Positions 1 to 8,073 of a stretch of 46,522 nucleotides of DNA are shown one piece after another. The DNA is from Oscillospiraceae bacterium (GTDB lineage Bacteria > Bacillota > Clostridia > Oscillospirales > Ruminococcaceae): assembly GCA_014799325.1 (NCBI GenBank), contig JAAVIE010000080.1:1-46522 (forward strand), in the 5' to 3' direction. How positions within the stretch are numbered: the stretch's first letter is position 1; every line of letters begins with the position of its first letter. The translations under genes and the position numbers were made by a program. Under the pieces are notes generated by a model. That model was not told the origin of the DNA. It made no database searches and was given only the letters and a program-made list of their open reading frames with translations.

Positions 1-240
1 CGAATTTCAAAAAGGACAAAATTTTCGAAGAAAATTTTGTCCGGTTCCGAAAATGAAGCTCTTGGCGCTTGCGCCATTGAGCTTCATTTTCGGAATTTTG
101 AAATTCTTTTTAAATCAGCAAATTACCGCCAACTGCCTTGAGAGAACCAAAATTATCACCAACTGCCCTGAGAGAACCAAAATCACCGCCAACTTTCCTA
201 AGAGAACCATAAAACAGCACAACTTTCCCGGGAGCATAAA
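1..240 (+). repeat. Branched-hairpin intergenic element, copy A
   Basis: An 11-base inverted repeat (GAATTTCAAAA at 2-12, TTTTGAAATTC at 96-106) encloses two near-perfect hairpins at 14-42 (13-bp stem) and 45-95 (17-bp stem plus an inner GGCGC/GCGCC stem), so a three-way junction can form. Four direct 30-bp units follow at 121-150, 151-180, 181-210 and 211-240, sharing a core like CCAACTGCCTGAGAGAACCA. Similar ends and units occur at 3711, 28548 and 32382. The window starts at the left end, so any left-hand 30-bp units lie outside. A 63-codon frame across it is judged spurious. Confidence 0.88.
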
Positions 241-244
241 ATAA

Positions 245-266
245 AGGGCTGTCTTTTTACAGCCCT
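245..266 (-). terminator. Intrinsic terminator of the membrane-protein gene
   Basis: AGGGCTGT at 245-252 pairs with ACAGCCCT at 259-266. Read on the minus strand it is followed by a T-rich tract and lies just past the stop at 286. It abuts the last 30-bp unit of repeat copy A. Confidence 0.65.
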
Positions 267-285
267 AATATACAAAAAGTTAATT

Positions 286-657
286 TCAAAAGAATTTCAA
301 CTCTCCGCCCAAAGCGTGATAATGATTCCACATAAACGCCGCCGCCAAAATAATATTAAAAGCGGTACACCCAAACAGATAAGCCAGCCTTGTTTTTCTC
401 CTGTTCAGCAGTGTAGCGGTAAGAAATCCTGTCCAGATGCAGGAAGCCATAACTGCGATAAGTATAGTCCACACTGCGATAACAAATGTGAAATCTATTT
501 TCAGCACCAACACGCAGAAAGGCTTTGCCATGGCATTTATTGCAGGCAAAAGCATCACGGGCAGAGTTGCCACCGCCCATTTTTTCCTTTTTGATTTCAG
601 CATCGTCAGAATAATAACAAACAACAACGCCGTTATAATAATGCTCTCACCTATCAT
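286..657 (-). CDS. Small four-helix membrane protein, unknown function
   Basis: The 123-residue protein is mostly hydrophobic, with about four predicted membrane segments (roughly residues 3-18, 28-48, 52-85 and 93-110) and short basic loops such as KSKRKK and NRRKTR. No catalytic motif or known family is recognised. The start is preceded by an AGGAGA ribosome site. It is the last of three leftward genes, 110 bases past the DUF4358 lipoprotein gene. The final codons (LKFF then stop) lie in a stretch that matches the conserved right end of the hairpin repeat family, so the C-terminus may derive from an element end. Membrane location is well supported; function is not. Confidence 0.7.
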   Translation of the reverse strand: MIGESIIITALLFVIILTMLKSKRKKWAVATLPVMLLPAINAMAKPFCVLVLKIDFTFVIAVWTILIAVMASCIWTGFLTATLLNRRKTRLAYLFGCTAFNIILAAAFMWNHYHALGGELKFF

Positions 658-767
658 AACTATCTCCTGATCTGTGAAATAATATACTATCTGTCAAATA
701 CGAGATGATTTATACTTTTAGCAGAAATATGAAATATACAAATAGTAAAATCTTCCAATATATTACT

Positions 768-1286
768 TTAAGACAACTTACCCTCAACGATAGACTTCGC
801 CTTATCGTTATCGGAAAGAGCGATAAACACAGCGTAATTTCCCTTGGTGAAAATTACCGCGCCCTCCAATTTGTACATCTCATCGGGAGTATATGTACTG
901 AACAGCTCCTTCTGCTTTTCCAGCTTGGACTTCAAAGCAGCTTCCGCGTTCTTTGCGTCATCGGCTGTCTTGCACTTGATAACAGCTATCTCGTCGGGCA
1001 GCGCCCCGGAACCGCACATAGCGAAAGCGGCGTCCTCTACGGTGGCTGTGTCAAGGGAAGCGTAATAGTTTTCGAGATCGCCCTTGCCCTTTTCCACAGA
1101 GGAGTTTATGGAGATCTCTGCTAAAACTGCCTTTACCACATCGGAAGCGGATACGTTCGCCTCGGGGGCGGCGCTGTCGGTCTGTTCCTGCTTGGTGTCG
1201 GTGTTTGAGCCCTGTTCTGTCTTGCTGCAGCCTGTAAGGAGAATTGCGGGGATCAGCAGAGCCGATATAATGTTTCTGATTTTCAT
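768..1286 (-). CDS. DUF4358-type lipoprotein
   Basis: The 172-residue protein starts with a lipoprotein signal peptide ending in a lipobox (LLTGC, Cys20), followed by a Ser/Thr/Gln/Asp-rich linker to about residue 45. The rest resembles DUF4358 proteins of Clostridia, with a VVKAVLAEI-type helix, an acidic middle, and a DEIAVIKCKTADDAKNAEAAL segment typical of that family. It should be tethered to the outer face of the membrane. The gene starts 25 bases after the SGNH hydrolase stop with an AAAGGA site, so the two are probably co-transcribed. The pairing with a surface SGNH hydrolase suggests an envelope role, but no biochemical role can be assigned. Confidence 0.8.
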   Translation of the reverse strand: MKIRNIISALLIPAILLTGCSKTEQGSNTDTKQEQTDSAAPEANVSASDVVKAVLAEISINSSVEKGKGDLENYYASLDTATVEDAAFAMCGSGALPDEIAVIKCKTADDAKNAEAALKSKLEKQKELFSTYTPDEMYKLEGAVIFTKGNYAVFIALSDNDKAKSIVEGKLS

Positions 1287-1311
1287 TTGTTCATATCCTT
1301 TCTTTTTATGA

Positions 1312-2163
1312 TCACTGAACTGCCTTCTGAGCAGTGCTTAAAAGCAATTTGTAGGTATTTCCCTTGAAGTGGAGACCGTCCTCCTCGGCGTACTTGTCGG
1401 CAAAATAGCCTTCATCGTCCAAAAGCAGGGAACACAAGTCCACATACTTGCAGTTGTTGGTGCTGCAAAGCTTTTCAAGAGCAGTGTTGTACGCGTTGAC
1501 CTTGCTCATTGTTTCCGCGCCCTCCGCTTCATGTGCCTTGGTCACGGGGGAAATTGAGATAACGCAGATCTGGGCTGAGGGGCAGGCGGCTTTCAGCTTG
1601 TCTACCAGCTCGCCCATTTTTGACGCCATATAGTCGGGTTCCAGGAAAGCCAGACCGTTGGAGCCAAGCATAATATAGATATGCTTGGCGTTCAGGCTCT
1701 GCGCTCTCTGTATGCAGGTCTCGCCGTCTATTTCTCTTGTGGCTGCGGATTCGGGGTTAAGACCCACTTCCGCAAAGACATTTTCCTTTTTGAGATAATC
1801 ATAGAGATAGAGACCGGTAGAGATACTGTCGCCGACAAACAGGTCGTTTTGGAAGAAATCGGGGTCGTAGGTGGGGGAAATAAGGGAATCTTCTTCGGTT
1901 TCGGCAGTGGTCTCCTCCGTGTTTTCCCCGGGTTGGGTCTCTTCTCTCTGCTGTGTATCGGAGGGCTGAGGATCGCTTACGGTGTCTGAAGCATCAGGCT
2001 CAGTAACAGCGGGAACTGTGGTAACTTCCTCCCGAAGATTTCCGGTGTCCTCCTTGATATGGAGGTAGATAAGGGCGATCAGCAGGATTATGATGCCCAC
2101 TATGACTATATTTAACGAGACTATCGCAACGGACAGCCCGCTGACTTTCTTTTTTCGTGCCAC
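1312..2163 (-). CDS. Membrane-anchored SGNH/GDSL-family hydrolase
   Basis: The 283-residue protein has one N-terminal membrane helix (about 10-34), a Thr/Glu/Asp-rich extracellular linker (about 45-95), then an SGNH domain. Visible family blocks are GDS with nucleophile Ser113, GSN with Asn169, and a DGLHF block giving Asp262 and His265, so the catalytic set looks complete. Such enzymes remove acyl groups from wall polysaccharides or other esters outside the cell; the substrate here is unknown. The start is GTG at 2163, six bases after AGGAG. A consensus promoter lies about 50 bases upstream, and the DUF4358 lipoprotein gene follows in the same unit. Confidence 0.87.
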   Translation of the reverse strand: MARKKKVSGLSVAIVSLNIVIVGIIILLIALIYLHIKEDTGNLREEVTTVPAVTEPDASDTVSDPQPSDTQQREETQPGENTEETTAETEEDSLISPTYDPDFFQNDLFVGDSISTGLYLYDYLKKENVFAEVGLNPESAATREIDGETCIQRAQSLNAKHIYIMLGSNGLAFLEPDYMASKMGELVDKLKAACPSAQICVISISPVTKAHEAEGAETMSKVNAYNTALEKLCSTNNCKYVDLCSLLLDDEGYFADKYAEEDGLHFKGNTYKLLLSTAQKAVQ

Positions 2164-2207
2164 AATAATACTCCTTTACAAAAATTGCCATTAAAAATCA
2201 CTTTTAT

Positions 2208-2236
2208 ATTATACACTTCCAAGCCCATTAAGTCAA
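2208..2236 (-). promoter_or_regulatory. Sigma-A promoter for SGNH hydrolase / lipoprotein unit
   Basis: On the minus strand TTGACT (2236-2231) and TATAAT (2213-2208) are separated by exactly 17 bases, 45 bases upstream of the GTG start. Confidence 0.85.
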
Positions 2237-2366
2237 TATGATAGGATTTTTTTCAGAGATTTGTAAGAAAACAAGTTAAATTTTCGGTATTTGCTTGCAA
2301 TTATCGCTCAAATAGTGTATTATAGTAAAGTATATATTTAAAATAAAGAAATAAATTGAAGGGTCA

Positions 2367-2594
2367 GTGTGTGAAATAATGGAAAGATCCAAAATAGAGC
2401 GCATAAATTATTTGGCTAAAAAATCCAAGTCCGAGGGACTTACAGAGGAAGAAAAAGCAGAACAGCAGGCTCTGCGCGACGAGTACCGCGAGGGCTTCCG
2501 CAAAAATCTGACGGCGCAGTTAGACAAAACCTATTATATCGACGCAAACGGAAACAAGGTGAGCATTGCCAAAAAGACTATAAAAGCAGACTAA
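2367..2594 (+). CDS. DUF896 (YnzC-like) small protein
   Basis: This small charged protein matches the DUF896 family: a KIERINYLAKKSKSEGLT helix, a TEEEKAEQQALRDEYREGFR helix, and a short tail with DANGN. Bacillus members (YnzC, YneK relatives) are cytosolic helical-hairpin proteins; YneA-operon links are known in Bacillus, but no function is shown here. The start is uncertain. GTG at 2367 lies only three bases after AAGGG, whereas ATG at 2379 gives the family-like N-terminus MERSKIERIN but is 15 bases from that site. The next gene begins 25 bases after the stop. Confidence 0.88.
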   Translation: MCEIMERSKIERINYLAKKSKSEGLTEEEKAEQQALRDEYREGFRKNLTAQLDKTYYIDANGNKVSIAKKTIKAD

Positions 2595-2619
2595 GGCGGA
2601 TAAAGGAAAGGAGAACCAA

Positions 2620-3705
2620 ATGGTTGCATCTGTTTTAAAAGGATTAACAAGCTATCTGTCATCTCTGGACGGTTTTTCCGCTGTTTATGACAAAAACTTT
2701 AAGCTTCAGTGGACAAACTGCGAGGAATTTTTCAACGATTTCGATATTTCAATTATAAAGGCGGACAATCCCAACGGGGAAACTCACTATAAGGTGAGCT
2801 ATCAGAAAGAGGCTGCCCTGCTTACGATAACTCCGCTTATCAAAAAAGTCCGCACCTTTGACGGCTGTACGGCTGTCCTAAGGACCACATACCAAGTTTT
2901 TAAAATGATAAGCAACACCTCGGCGGCGGATCATGTAAATCTTTTTCTGATGGAAAGCCAGACAAGGCTTGAAGAGCTGGAAATGATCAACAAAATGCTG
3001 TCGAAAAATAATAACGACGCAGAGAAATCCGAAAACGCGGATCTTGCTGACAGGCGTGACAGGATATTGTCCGCCATTGAAACAGATGTAAAGAATTTCA
3101 GTAACCTTTTTCCGGAAAAGACAGAGTCCTCGGTAAACTGCAACGTTTCCCGCCTGCTCCTGTCTGTCTGCGAGGATACCAAAGAGTGTCTTAAGGGCGT
3201 AAAACGCAAGGTGTCAGCAAAGGTAACGGATATAAAATGCTATCAGCTGATAGATCACAGGCTGTTGGCGGCCGGAGTTGCCAGCCTTTTGAAGTGTCAC
3301 ATGAAATTATCTCACTTAAAGGCTTCCACAACCATTCAGGTGATCTGTGATAAGGACGGAGTTCTCAAAACTGTAATAAAGACAAAGCCGAGAAAAGAGG
3401 ATCCTGCCAAGTCAGACAGGCTTGCAGCCGAATTCAGCAGGAACCTTGCGGAGAAGATCATCAGAGACGACTGCGGCGGGGATTTTATTTTTACTGATAA
3501 CGAAAAGTCAATAATATCGGAATTTATACTCCCGGTATCATTAAAGAAGAAAGGCCCCGATCTTAATGCAAAAAACGCGCCCTATATTATTGACGGATAT
3601 AAGCCCGTCCGCCCCATGCTGAAAAAGGTCATGGAGTCTGAGATCGAGCAGCTTGAAAAAATAAAAATGGAAACGGCTAAAAAGAAGAAAATAAGTAACA
3701 TTTAA
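2620..3705 (+). CDS. Degenerate sensor-kinase-like protein
   Basis: The 361-residue soluble protein begins with a PAS-like segment (about 10-90; SSLDGFSAVYDKNFKLQWTN), then a helical stretch with repeated charged residues (about 100-165) resembling a dimerisation region. A C-terminal part (about 200-315) resembles a histidine-kinase ATPase fold, including a helix (DHRLLAAGVASLLKCH) where the N-box would be. There is no phospho-accepting His in a kinase H-box, no N-box Asn and no glycine-rich G boxes, so ATP-dependent kinase activity is unlikely. A strong AAAGGAGA site precedes the ATG. It probably shares a transcript with the DUF896 gene. The sensor-like reading is inference from weak similarity. 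Confidence 0.65.
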   Translation: MVASVLKGLTSYLSSLDGFSAVYDKNFKLQWTNCEEFFNDFDISIIKADNPNGETHYKVSYQKEAALLTITPLIKKVRTFDGCTAVLRTTYQVFKMISNTSAADHVNLFLMESQTRLEELEMINKMLSKNNNDAEKSENADLADRRDRILSAIETDVKNFSNLFPEKTESSVNCNVSRLLLSVCEDTKECLKGVKRKVSAKVTDIKCYQLIDHRLLAAGVASLLKCHMKLSHLKASTTIQVICDKDGVLKTVIKTKPRKEDPAKSDRLAAEFSRNLAEKIIRDDCGGDFIFTDNEKSIISEFILPVSLKKKGPDLNAKNAPYIIDGYKPVRPMLKKVMESEIEQLEKIKMETAKKKKISNI

Positions 3706-3710
3706 AAGCA

Positions 3711-3830
3711 GGTTATCACTCGCACAACTTTCCTAAAGCGGATCACCACTCGCACAACTGCCTGATAGCAAGAATTTCAAAAAACTCCCGGCTCGGTCGG
3801 ATAACAAACTTTTTAAAATTCTTTTTAAAT
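3711..3830 (+). repeat. Branched-hairpin intergenic element, copy B (collapsed)
   Basis: Two 30-bp units (3711-3740 and 3741-3770, sharing ATCAC-ACTCGCACAACT) lead into GAATTTCAAAA at 3772-3782. The right end is TTTTAAAATTC at 3811-3821, with one mismatch to the family end. The interior (CTCGGTCGGATAACAAACTT) matches only the right half of hairpin 1 and left half of hairpin 2 of the copy at 28548, so this copy looks like a deletion derivative. Confidence 0.82.
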
Positions 3831-3883
3831 AAGCTTTCCCCTCATTTTAAAATGCCTGTCACAAGATTATCATAAAAGTAGGG

Positions 3884-4051
3884 TATAGTAATATCGTCGG
3901 GAGCGATCCCGACAGTGGTTAATGACACATTAATCATAATTTCCTCTCCCAACATTTTCATTATGATCTCATTTGATTTAGCATGATCGCTATGATCAAT
4001 AGTGCAAGGGGTTCAGTTTAGGCGGTAGCTTTAAGCTGAACTATTTTTTTT
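3884..4051 (+). promoter_or_regulatory. Candidate structured leader or small RNA before the response regulator
   Basis: After a TATAGT box (3884-3889; no good -35 seen), the region holds hairpins GTCGGG/CCCGAC (3896-3913) and TTAATG/CATTAA (3919-3933), three ATGATC repeats, and a terminator-like stem with T-run at 4011-4051. No known riboswitch class was recognised. It could be an attenuated leader or an independent small RNA. Confidence 0.35.
4011..4051 (+). terminator. Intrinsic terminator upstream of the response regulator
   Basis: GTTCAGTTTA (4011-4020) pairs with TAAGCTGAAC (4032-4041), and is followed by a run of T at 4044-4051. It ends 33 bases before the response regulator start. Confidence 0.65.
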
Positions 4052-4084
4052 AAAAAAACATTTCCCAAAAATATGGAGGTTTTT

Positions 4085-4756
4085 ATGTACAAAATACTTA
4101 TTGCGGACGATGAACAGAAGATCCGCGAGGTTCTGAGAGAGTACGCCGAGTACGAGGGTCATCAGGTGGTGGAAGCGGTGGACGGAATGCAGGCGGTGGA
4201 GCTTGCAAAGCAGGAGGATTTCGACATAATTATCCTCGACATCATGATGCCCCGCCTGGACGGAATTTCTGCCTGCAAGGAGATACGCAAGCAGAAGCAG
4301 ACGCCTATTCTCATGCTCTCCGCAAGAGGTGAGGAGTATGACAAGCTCTTCGGCTTTGAGGTAGGAGCTGACGATTATGTGGTAAAGCCCTTTTCCCCAA
4401 AGGAAGTATTGGCGAGAATAAACGCCATTATAAAGAGAAACAAGCAGACCGATTCTCCTGCAGATATAATGAGCTTTGAGGGGCTGGAAATCAACTTTAC
4501 ATCAAGAGACGTGAAGATCGACGGGGTAAAGGCAAATCTCACCCCCAAGGAGTATGATCTGCTGTTTTACCTTGTGCGTAACAAGAATATAGCCCTTTCA
4601 CGCAACAAGCTCCTGGAGGAGGTCTGGGGCTATGATTTCTTCGGAGATGATCGTACCATTGACACCCATATAAAAATGCTCCGCAATAATTTAGGTCCTT
4701 ACAGAAAATTTATTGTCACATTAAGAGGTATGGGATATAAATTTGAGGCGGAATAA
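4085..4756 (+). CDS. OmpR/VanR-type response regulator
   Basis: The 223-residue protein has a receiver domain (1-115) with acidic pocket Asp8/Asp9, phospho-acceptor Asp52 (in LDIMMP), Ser79 and Lys101 (VKPF), followed by a winged-helix DNA-binding domain (about 128-222) with TPKEYDLL and DRTIDTHIKMLR motifs. It should bind promoter DNA after phosphorylation by the kinase encoded three bases downstream. The start at 4085 is chosen over the in-frame ATG at 4073 because GGAGG at 4075-4079 is correctly spaced only for 4085. The target genes are not evident. Confidence 0.95.
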   Translation: MYKILIADDEQKIREVLREYAEYEGHQVVEAVDGMQAVELAKQEDFDIIILDIMMPRLDGISACKEIRKQKQTPILMLSARGEEYDKLFGFEVGADDYVVKPFSPKEVLARINAIIKRNKQTDSPADIMSFEGLEINFTSRDVKIDGVKANLTPKEYDLLFYLVRNKNIALSRNKLLEEVWGYDFFGDDRTIDTHIKMLRNNLGPYRKFIVTLRGMGYKFEAE

Positions 4757-4759
4757 AAA

Positions 4760-6277
4760 ATGAGCAGTGAATCGGTAAAGGAATATTTCAGAAGCATCAG
4801 GTTCAGGATATGGATCACCTTTGTGGCGTTTTCTTTGGGTACTATGGGAATGCTGCTTTTTTTCCAGCTTTTCCTTACCCCTATTTTTTACAGCGCCACC
4901 AAGACCAATGAATACAAATCCTGCGCCAATACAATAAAAAGACAAATTGCCGCCGAAAGCTGGGATCCATACAGCATAGACAGCTTAAACGGGCTCCGAA
5001 AGCTGGTAGTAAATCTTGCAACTTCAAATCAGCTTGATATTATCGTAAACTTTCCCGATATAAACAACGGCACTATCTACGCCACAAAATCGGGGGGCAC
5101 TGATGTTCTTAAGCGGAATGTCAGCGACAATATACGATCCGCCCTGGCAGATTCAAAGGACGGCACTATAATAACAAAAGCCGACACCGACAACGCAGAG
5201 GGCATTATCCTTGCTACCTACGCCCAGAAAGGCGGGGAGACGGTGGCTTATCTCTTTATTTTCGGTTATACCGAGCCTATAGGAACTACTCTGAGTATCA
5301 TCAACGCCATTTCCCTTATCTGCTCCAACGTTGTTTTGGTGGTAGCCTGCATTATTTCTATAATGATCTCCTCCCACATTGCTAACCCGCTGGTGAAGAT
5401 CTCAAAAAATGCGGATAAGCTTATCACAGGCGATTTTCACATGGAGATAAGGAAAACCGAGTATGACGAGATCGCCACTCTCACCAAAAATCTGAATGCC
5501 GCCTCCGAGGAGATCAACAAGACCGAAACTCTCCGAAAGGATCTTATGGCAAACGTTTCACATGATCTGCGCACCCCTCTCACTATGATAAAGGCCTATG
5601 CGGAGATGATCAGAGATCTGTCGGGGGATAATCCCGAAAAGCGTGAAAAGCATCTGCAGGTCATTATAGACGAGACTGACCGCCTTACCCTGCTTGTAAC
5701 CGATATACTGAACCTTTCCAAGCTGGAAAGCGGGGTCATGCCTATTGAGCTGCTGAGCTTTGATTTCTCCGATGATCTGAAGGACATCATAAGCCGCTTT
5801 TCGCTCCTTGACGATATGAAGGACTATCAGGTAAGACTGGAAGCCGAGGACGGGATCCTGATAAACGCGGATCGGCAGAAGATAGAACAGGTAGTCTACA
5901 ACCTTGTGAACAATGCCATAAACTATATCGGCGAGGACAAGCTTGTTACAGTGCGCCTCTACAGAAAGGACTCGGGTACCGCAAGGTTTGAGGTGGCGGA
6001 CAGAGGACTTGGTATCCCCCCCGAAAAGCTGCCCTATATTTGGGACAGGTACTACAAGATCGACCGCTCGGAGAACTACAAGCGCAGCATAAAGGGCACG
6101 GGTTTGGGTCTGTCCATAGTCAAGGGCATTCTCACCAGCCACAATTTCTTATTCGGCTGTGACAGCGTGCTTGGGCAGGGCAGCGTATTCTGGTTTGAGT
6201 TTGAGATGCCCGTTCCTATGCCGCAGCAGAGCAAGTTTTTGAGAAGAAAAGAGGGCAAAAACGGTGAGAACCCTTAA
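4760..6277 (+). CDS. HAMP-containing sensor histidine kinase (VanS-like)
   Basis: The 505-residue kinase has membrane helices at about 15-40 and 176-204 flanking an extracellular sensor region of about 135 residues. A HAMP domain follows (about 205-258), then an H-box (VSHDLRTPL with His268), an N-box (NLVNNAINYI), and ATP-lid motifs (DRGLGI, GTGLGLSIV). All residues for autophosphorylation are present. It follows the response regulator by three bases and overlaps the RluA gene by 14, so the three are one transcript. The extracellular domain gives no ligand clue. Confidence 0.95.
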   Translation: MSSESVKEYFRSIRFRIWITFVAFSLGTMGMLLFFQLFLTPIFYSATKTNEYKSCANTIKRQIAAESWDPYSIDSLNGLRKLVVNLATSNQLDIIVNFPDINNGTIYATKSGGTDVLKRNVSDNIRSALADSKDGTIITKADTDNAEGIILATYAQKGGETVAYLFIFGYTEPIGTTLSIINAISLICSNVVLVVACIISIMISSHIANPLVKISKNADKLITGDFHMEIRKTEYDEIATLTKNLNAASEEINKTETLRKDLMANVSHDLRTPLTMIKAYAEMIRDLSGDNPEKREKHLQVIIDETDRLTLLVTDILNLSKLESGVMPIELLSFDFSDDLKDIISRFSLLDDMKDYQVRLEAEDGILINADRQKIEQVVYNLVNNAINYIGEDKLVTVRLYRKDSGTARFEVADRGLGIPPEKLPYIWDRYYKIDRSENYKRSIKGTGLGLSIVKGILTSHNFLFGCDSVLGQGSVFWFEFEMPVPMPQQSKFLRRKEGKNGENP

Positions 6278-7112
6278 ATATACCGCAGACAAGAGCTTTG
6301 AGGGGAAAAAGGCGTCCTCTCTCCTTACTCACATCGGCTGTTCGCGGGAAATTATAAAAATGCTAAAAAATGGGGGACTGCTCATAAATGGCAGTCCCGC
6401 TTTTACTGTTCAATTATTAAAGGAAAATGATGTTGTGGAGCTTGTTTTTCCCGATGAGGTCAGCAGCGCTGTGCCCAAAGAGATCGACGGGGTGGAAATA
6501 GTGTACTCTGATGAGGATATTGCGGTGGTGAACAAGCCGCCTGATCTTCCCATACACCAAAGTGTGGGGCATTATGACGATACTCTTGCCAATCACTTTG
6601 CCGCTGTCTTTCCCAACTGCGCTTTCAGAGCAGTGACAAGGTTGGACAGGAACACGTCGGGATTGTGCGTTGTGGCGCTTAACAAGCTTTCCGCTGCAAT
6701 TATGTGCCAAAACCGTCCTCAAAAGCTGTATTATGCGATATGCCAAGGGCTCACCCCGCCCGCAGGCAGCATAAACGCTCCCATTGCGAGAGAATGCGAG
6801 AGCATGATAAAACGTGTGGTGCGTTCCGACGGACAAGAGGCGGTTACCGACTATAAGACCTTAAAGAGCTTTGATAATAAGTCGCTTTTGGAGATCTCGT
6901 TGAGGACGGGGCGTACTCACCAGATACGGGTACATTTGGCTTATATCGGACACCCCCTGTTGGGAGATGATCTGTATGGCGGGGATCGTGGGGAGATTGG
7001 GAGACATGCTCTTCATTGTGGGTATATAAAGCTTGCTCACCCTATAACCAAAAAGGTTATGGAATTTGAGCGCGGTGTTCCCGAGGATATGGAAAGGTGC
7101 TTAAATAAATAA
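6264..7112 (+). CDS. RluA-family pseudouridine synthase
   Basis: The 282-residue protein has an N-terminal S4-like RNA-binding segment (about 12-60) and a synthase domain with the family signature RLDRNTSG, in which Asp128 is the expected nucleophile. GRTHQIRVHLAYIGHPLLGD is the conserved C-terminal block. It isomerises uridine to pseudouridine in rRNA or tRNA; the exact site cannot be told from sequence. The GTG start at 6264 is eight bases after GAGGG and lies inside the kinase gene. A decayed second copy of its last about 35 codons lies at 8212-8321, beyond the Rpn gene. Confidence 0.93.
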   Translation: MRTLKYTADKSFEGKKASSLLTHIGCSREIIKMLKNGGLLINGSPAFTVQLLKENDVVELVFPDEVSSAVPKEIDGVEIVYSDEDIAVVNKPPDLPIHQSVGHYDDTLANHFAAVFPNCAFRAVTRLDRNTSGLCVVALNKLSAAIMCQNRPQKLYYAICQGLTPPAGSINAPIARECESMIKRVVRSDGQEAVTDYKTLKSFDNKSLLEISLRTGRTHQIRVHLAYIGHPLLGDDLYGGDRGEIGRHALHCGYIKLAHPITKKVMEFERGVPEDMERCLNK

Positions 7113-7221
7113 ATCCGCTAATATTAACTTGATTTGCTCCTTTGACATATCTGTTTTTCGCGGTTTTCCACCATTTTTTGAGCTAAATAAGCCTCTATTT
7201 TTTAATCCTTGACTTATTCTT

Positions 7222-8037
7222 TTATTGCATCTGCCCAGCATATTTTTCATAAGTCTGTCGGTCAATTCCTGTATACTTTAACGCTTTTTCAATGCTAAGT
7301 CCGTCTTTGAGCATATTTTTAATGGTATCTATTTTTCCTTTTTCTTCACGTTCCCTGGCGTATTCCTTAGCATATTCTTCCACAGCCTTGCACATATCAG
7401 CCACACCTCCGTTTTGATTTTTGAGATATTCTACTTGCTTTGACAACGCCCCGAATTTTTTGTTATTGGGGTCACTGTCCTTAAAATATTGCATTAGCTC
7501 CGATAAAAAAGTTCCGTCGTTTATCACGGTATTGAAGTAATGGATATGAACACCGTTATTATATTCCCTTTGTGTTCCTTCCACATACTGCACGATTTTA
7601 TAGTGTACCTTTTCCAATTCGAATGGGTCAAAATCAGAAATGAAGATCATATATGTTTCGGGCAGCTCCGAATAATCCCTTCCTTTTTGGAGAAACGACC
7701 AATCCATTGCTGTGCGGTAATAGCGAATTCTTCTTTCGTGATTTTTCTTATCGCCCACTTGCACTTCAACATTGTACATATTGTGTTCCTCATCTTCGAC
7801 AAGCGCGTCCAATACAATGGAATGGTTTTCAATGTTTCTTATGGAATACTGTGTTTTATTTTCGATTATTTTTATGGGTTTTCCGAGCAGCACCGTAAGA
7901 AGATATTCCGCCGCATCGTTATGCCCCATAACTACCGAAAAGAAAGTATCGTCCATCAGATTAAACTGTGCTACCAATGCTTTCCTTTGTTCAAAAGTGC
8001 CTACAAGGTCTTCGTGCCTTATGATCAATATGTTCAC
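7222..8037 (-). CDS. Rpn-family PD-(D/E)XK nuclease / putative transposase
   Basis: The 271-residue protein resembles Rpn recombination-promoting nucleases: an N-terminal FNLMDDTFFSVVM segment, then the nuclease core with Asp77 (LDALV) and Glu91-x-Gln93 (NVEVQ), and a C-terminal helical tail with KIDTIKNMLKDGLSIEKAL. Family members in E. coli are DNA endonucleases that raise RecA-independent recombination; they lack a DDE transposase fold. The annotated GTG at 8037 overlaps GAGGTG, so TTG at 8028, six bases after that site, may be the true start. It is the only leftward gene here and sits between the intact RluA 3' end and a decayed copy of it. Confidence 0.88.
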   Translation of the reverse strand: MNILIIRHEDLVGTFEQRKALVAQFNLMDDTFFSVVMGHNDAAEYLLTVLLGKPIKIIENKTQYSIRNIENHSIVLDALVEDEEHNMYNVEVQVGDKKNHERRIRYYRTAMDWSFLQKGRDYSELPETYMIFISDFDPFELEKVHYKIVQYVEGTQREYNNGVHIHYFNTVINDGTFLSELMQYFKDSDPNNKKFGALSKQVEYLKNQNGGVADMCKAVEEYAKEYAREREEKGKIDTIKNMLKDGLSIEKALKYTGIDRQTYEKYAGQMQ

Positions 8038-8073
8038 CTCATTATGATATTAATATACCACTATCATATATAT

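Noticed and set aside
121-240. CRISPR array
   Set aside because: The 30-bp units are contiguous with no spacers, and no cas genes are present.
53-244. 63-codon frame across the repeat element
   Set aside because: It translates the hairpin and 30-bp units (30 is a multiple of three), has no ribosome site and is not kept in other copies.
5558-6142. 194-codon leftward frame inside the histidine kinase gene
   Set aside because: It is antisense to a clear kinase core, without a ribosome site.
7101-7225. Short leftward frame ending MSKEQIKLILADLFI after the Rpn gene
   Set aside because: It reads naturally but has only about 35 open codons, no own ribosome site, and overlaps the RluA stop; chance is likely. 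A +1 frameshifted tail of the Rpn gene was considered but not supported.
7222-8037. Complete insertion sequence
   Set aside because: No terminal inverted repeats or target duplication could be found around the Rpn gene, and the family has no DDE motif.
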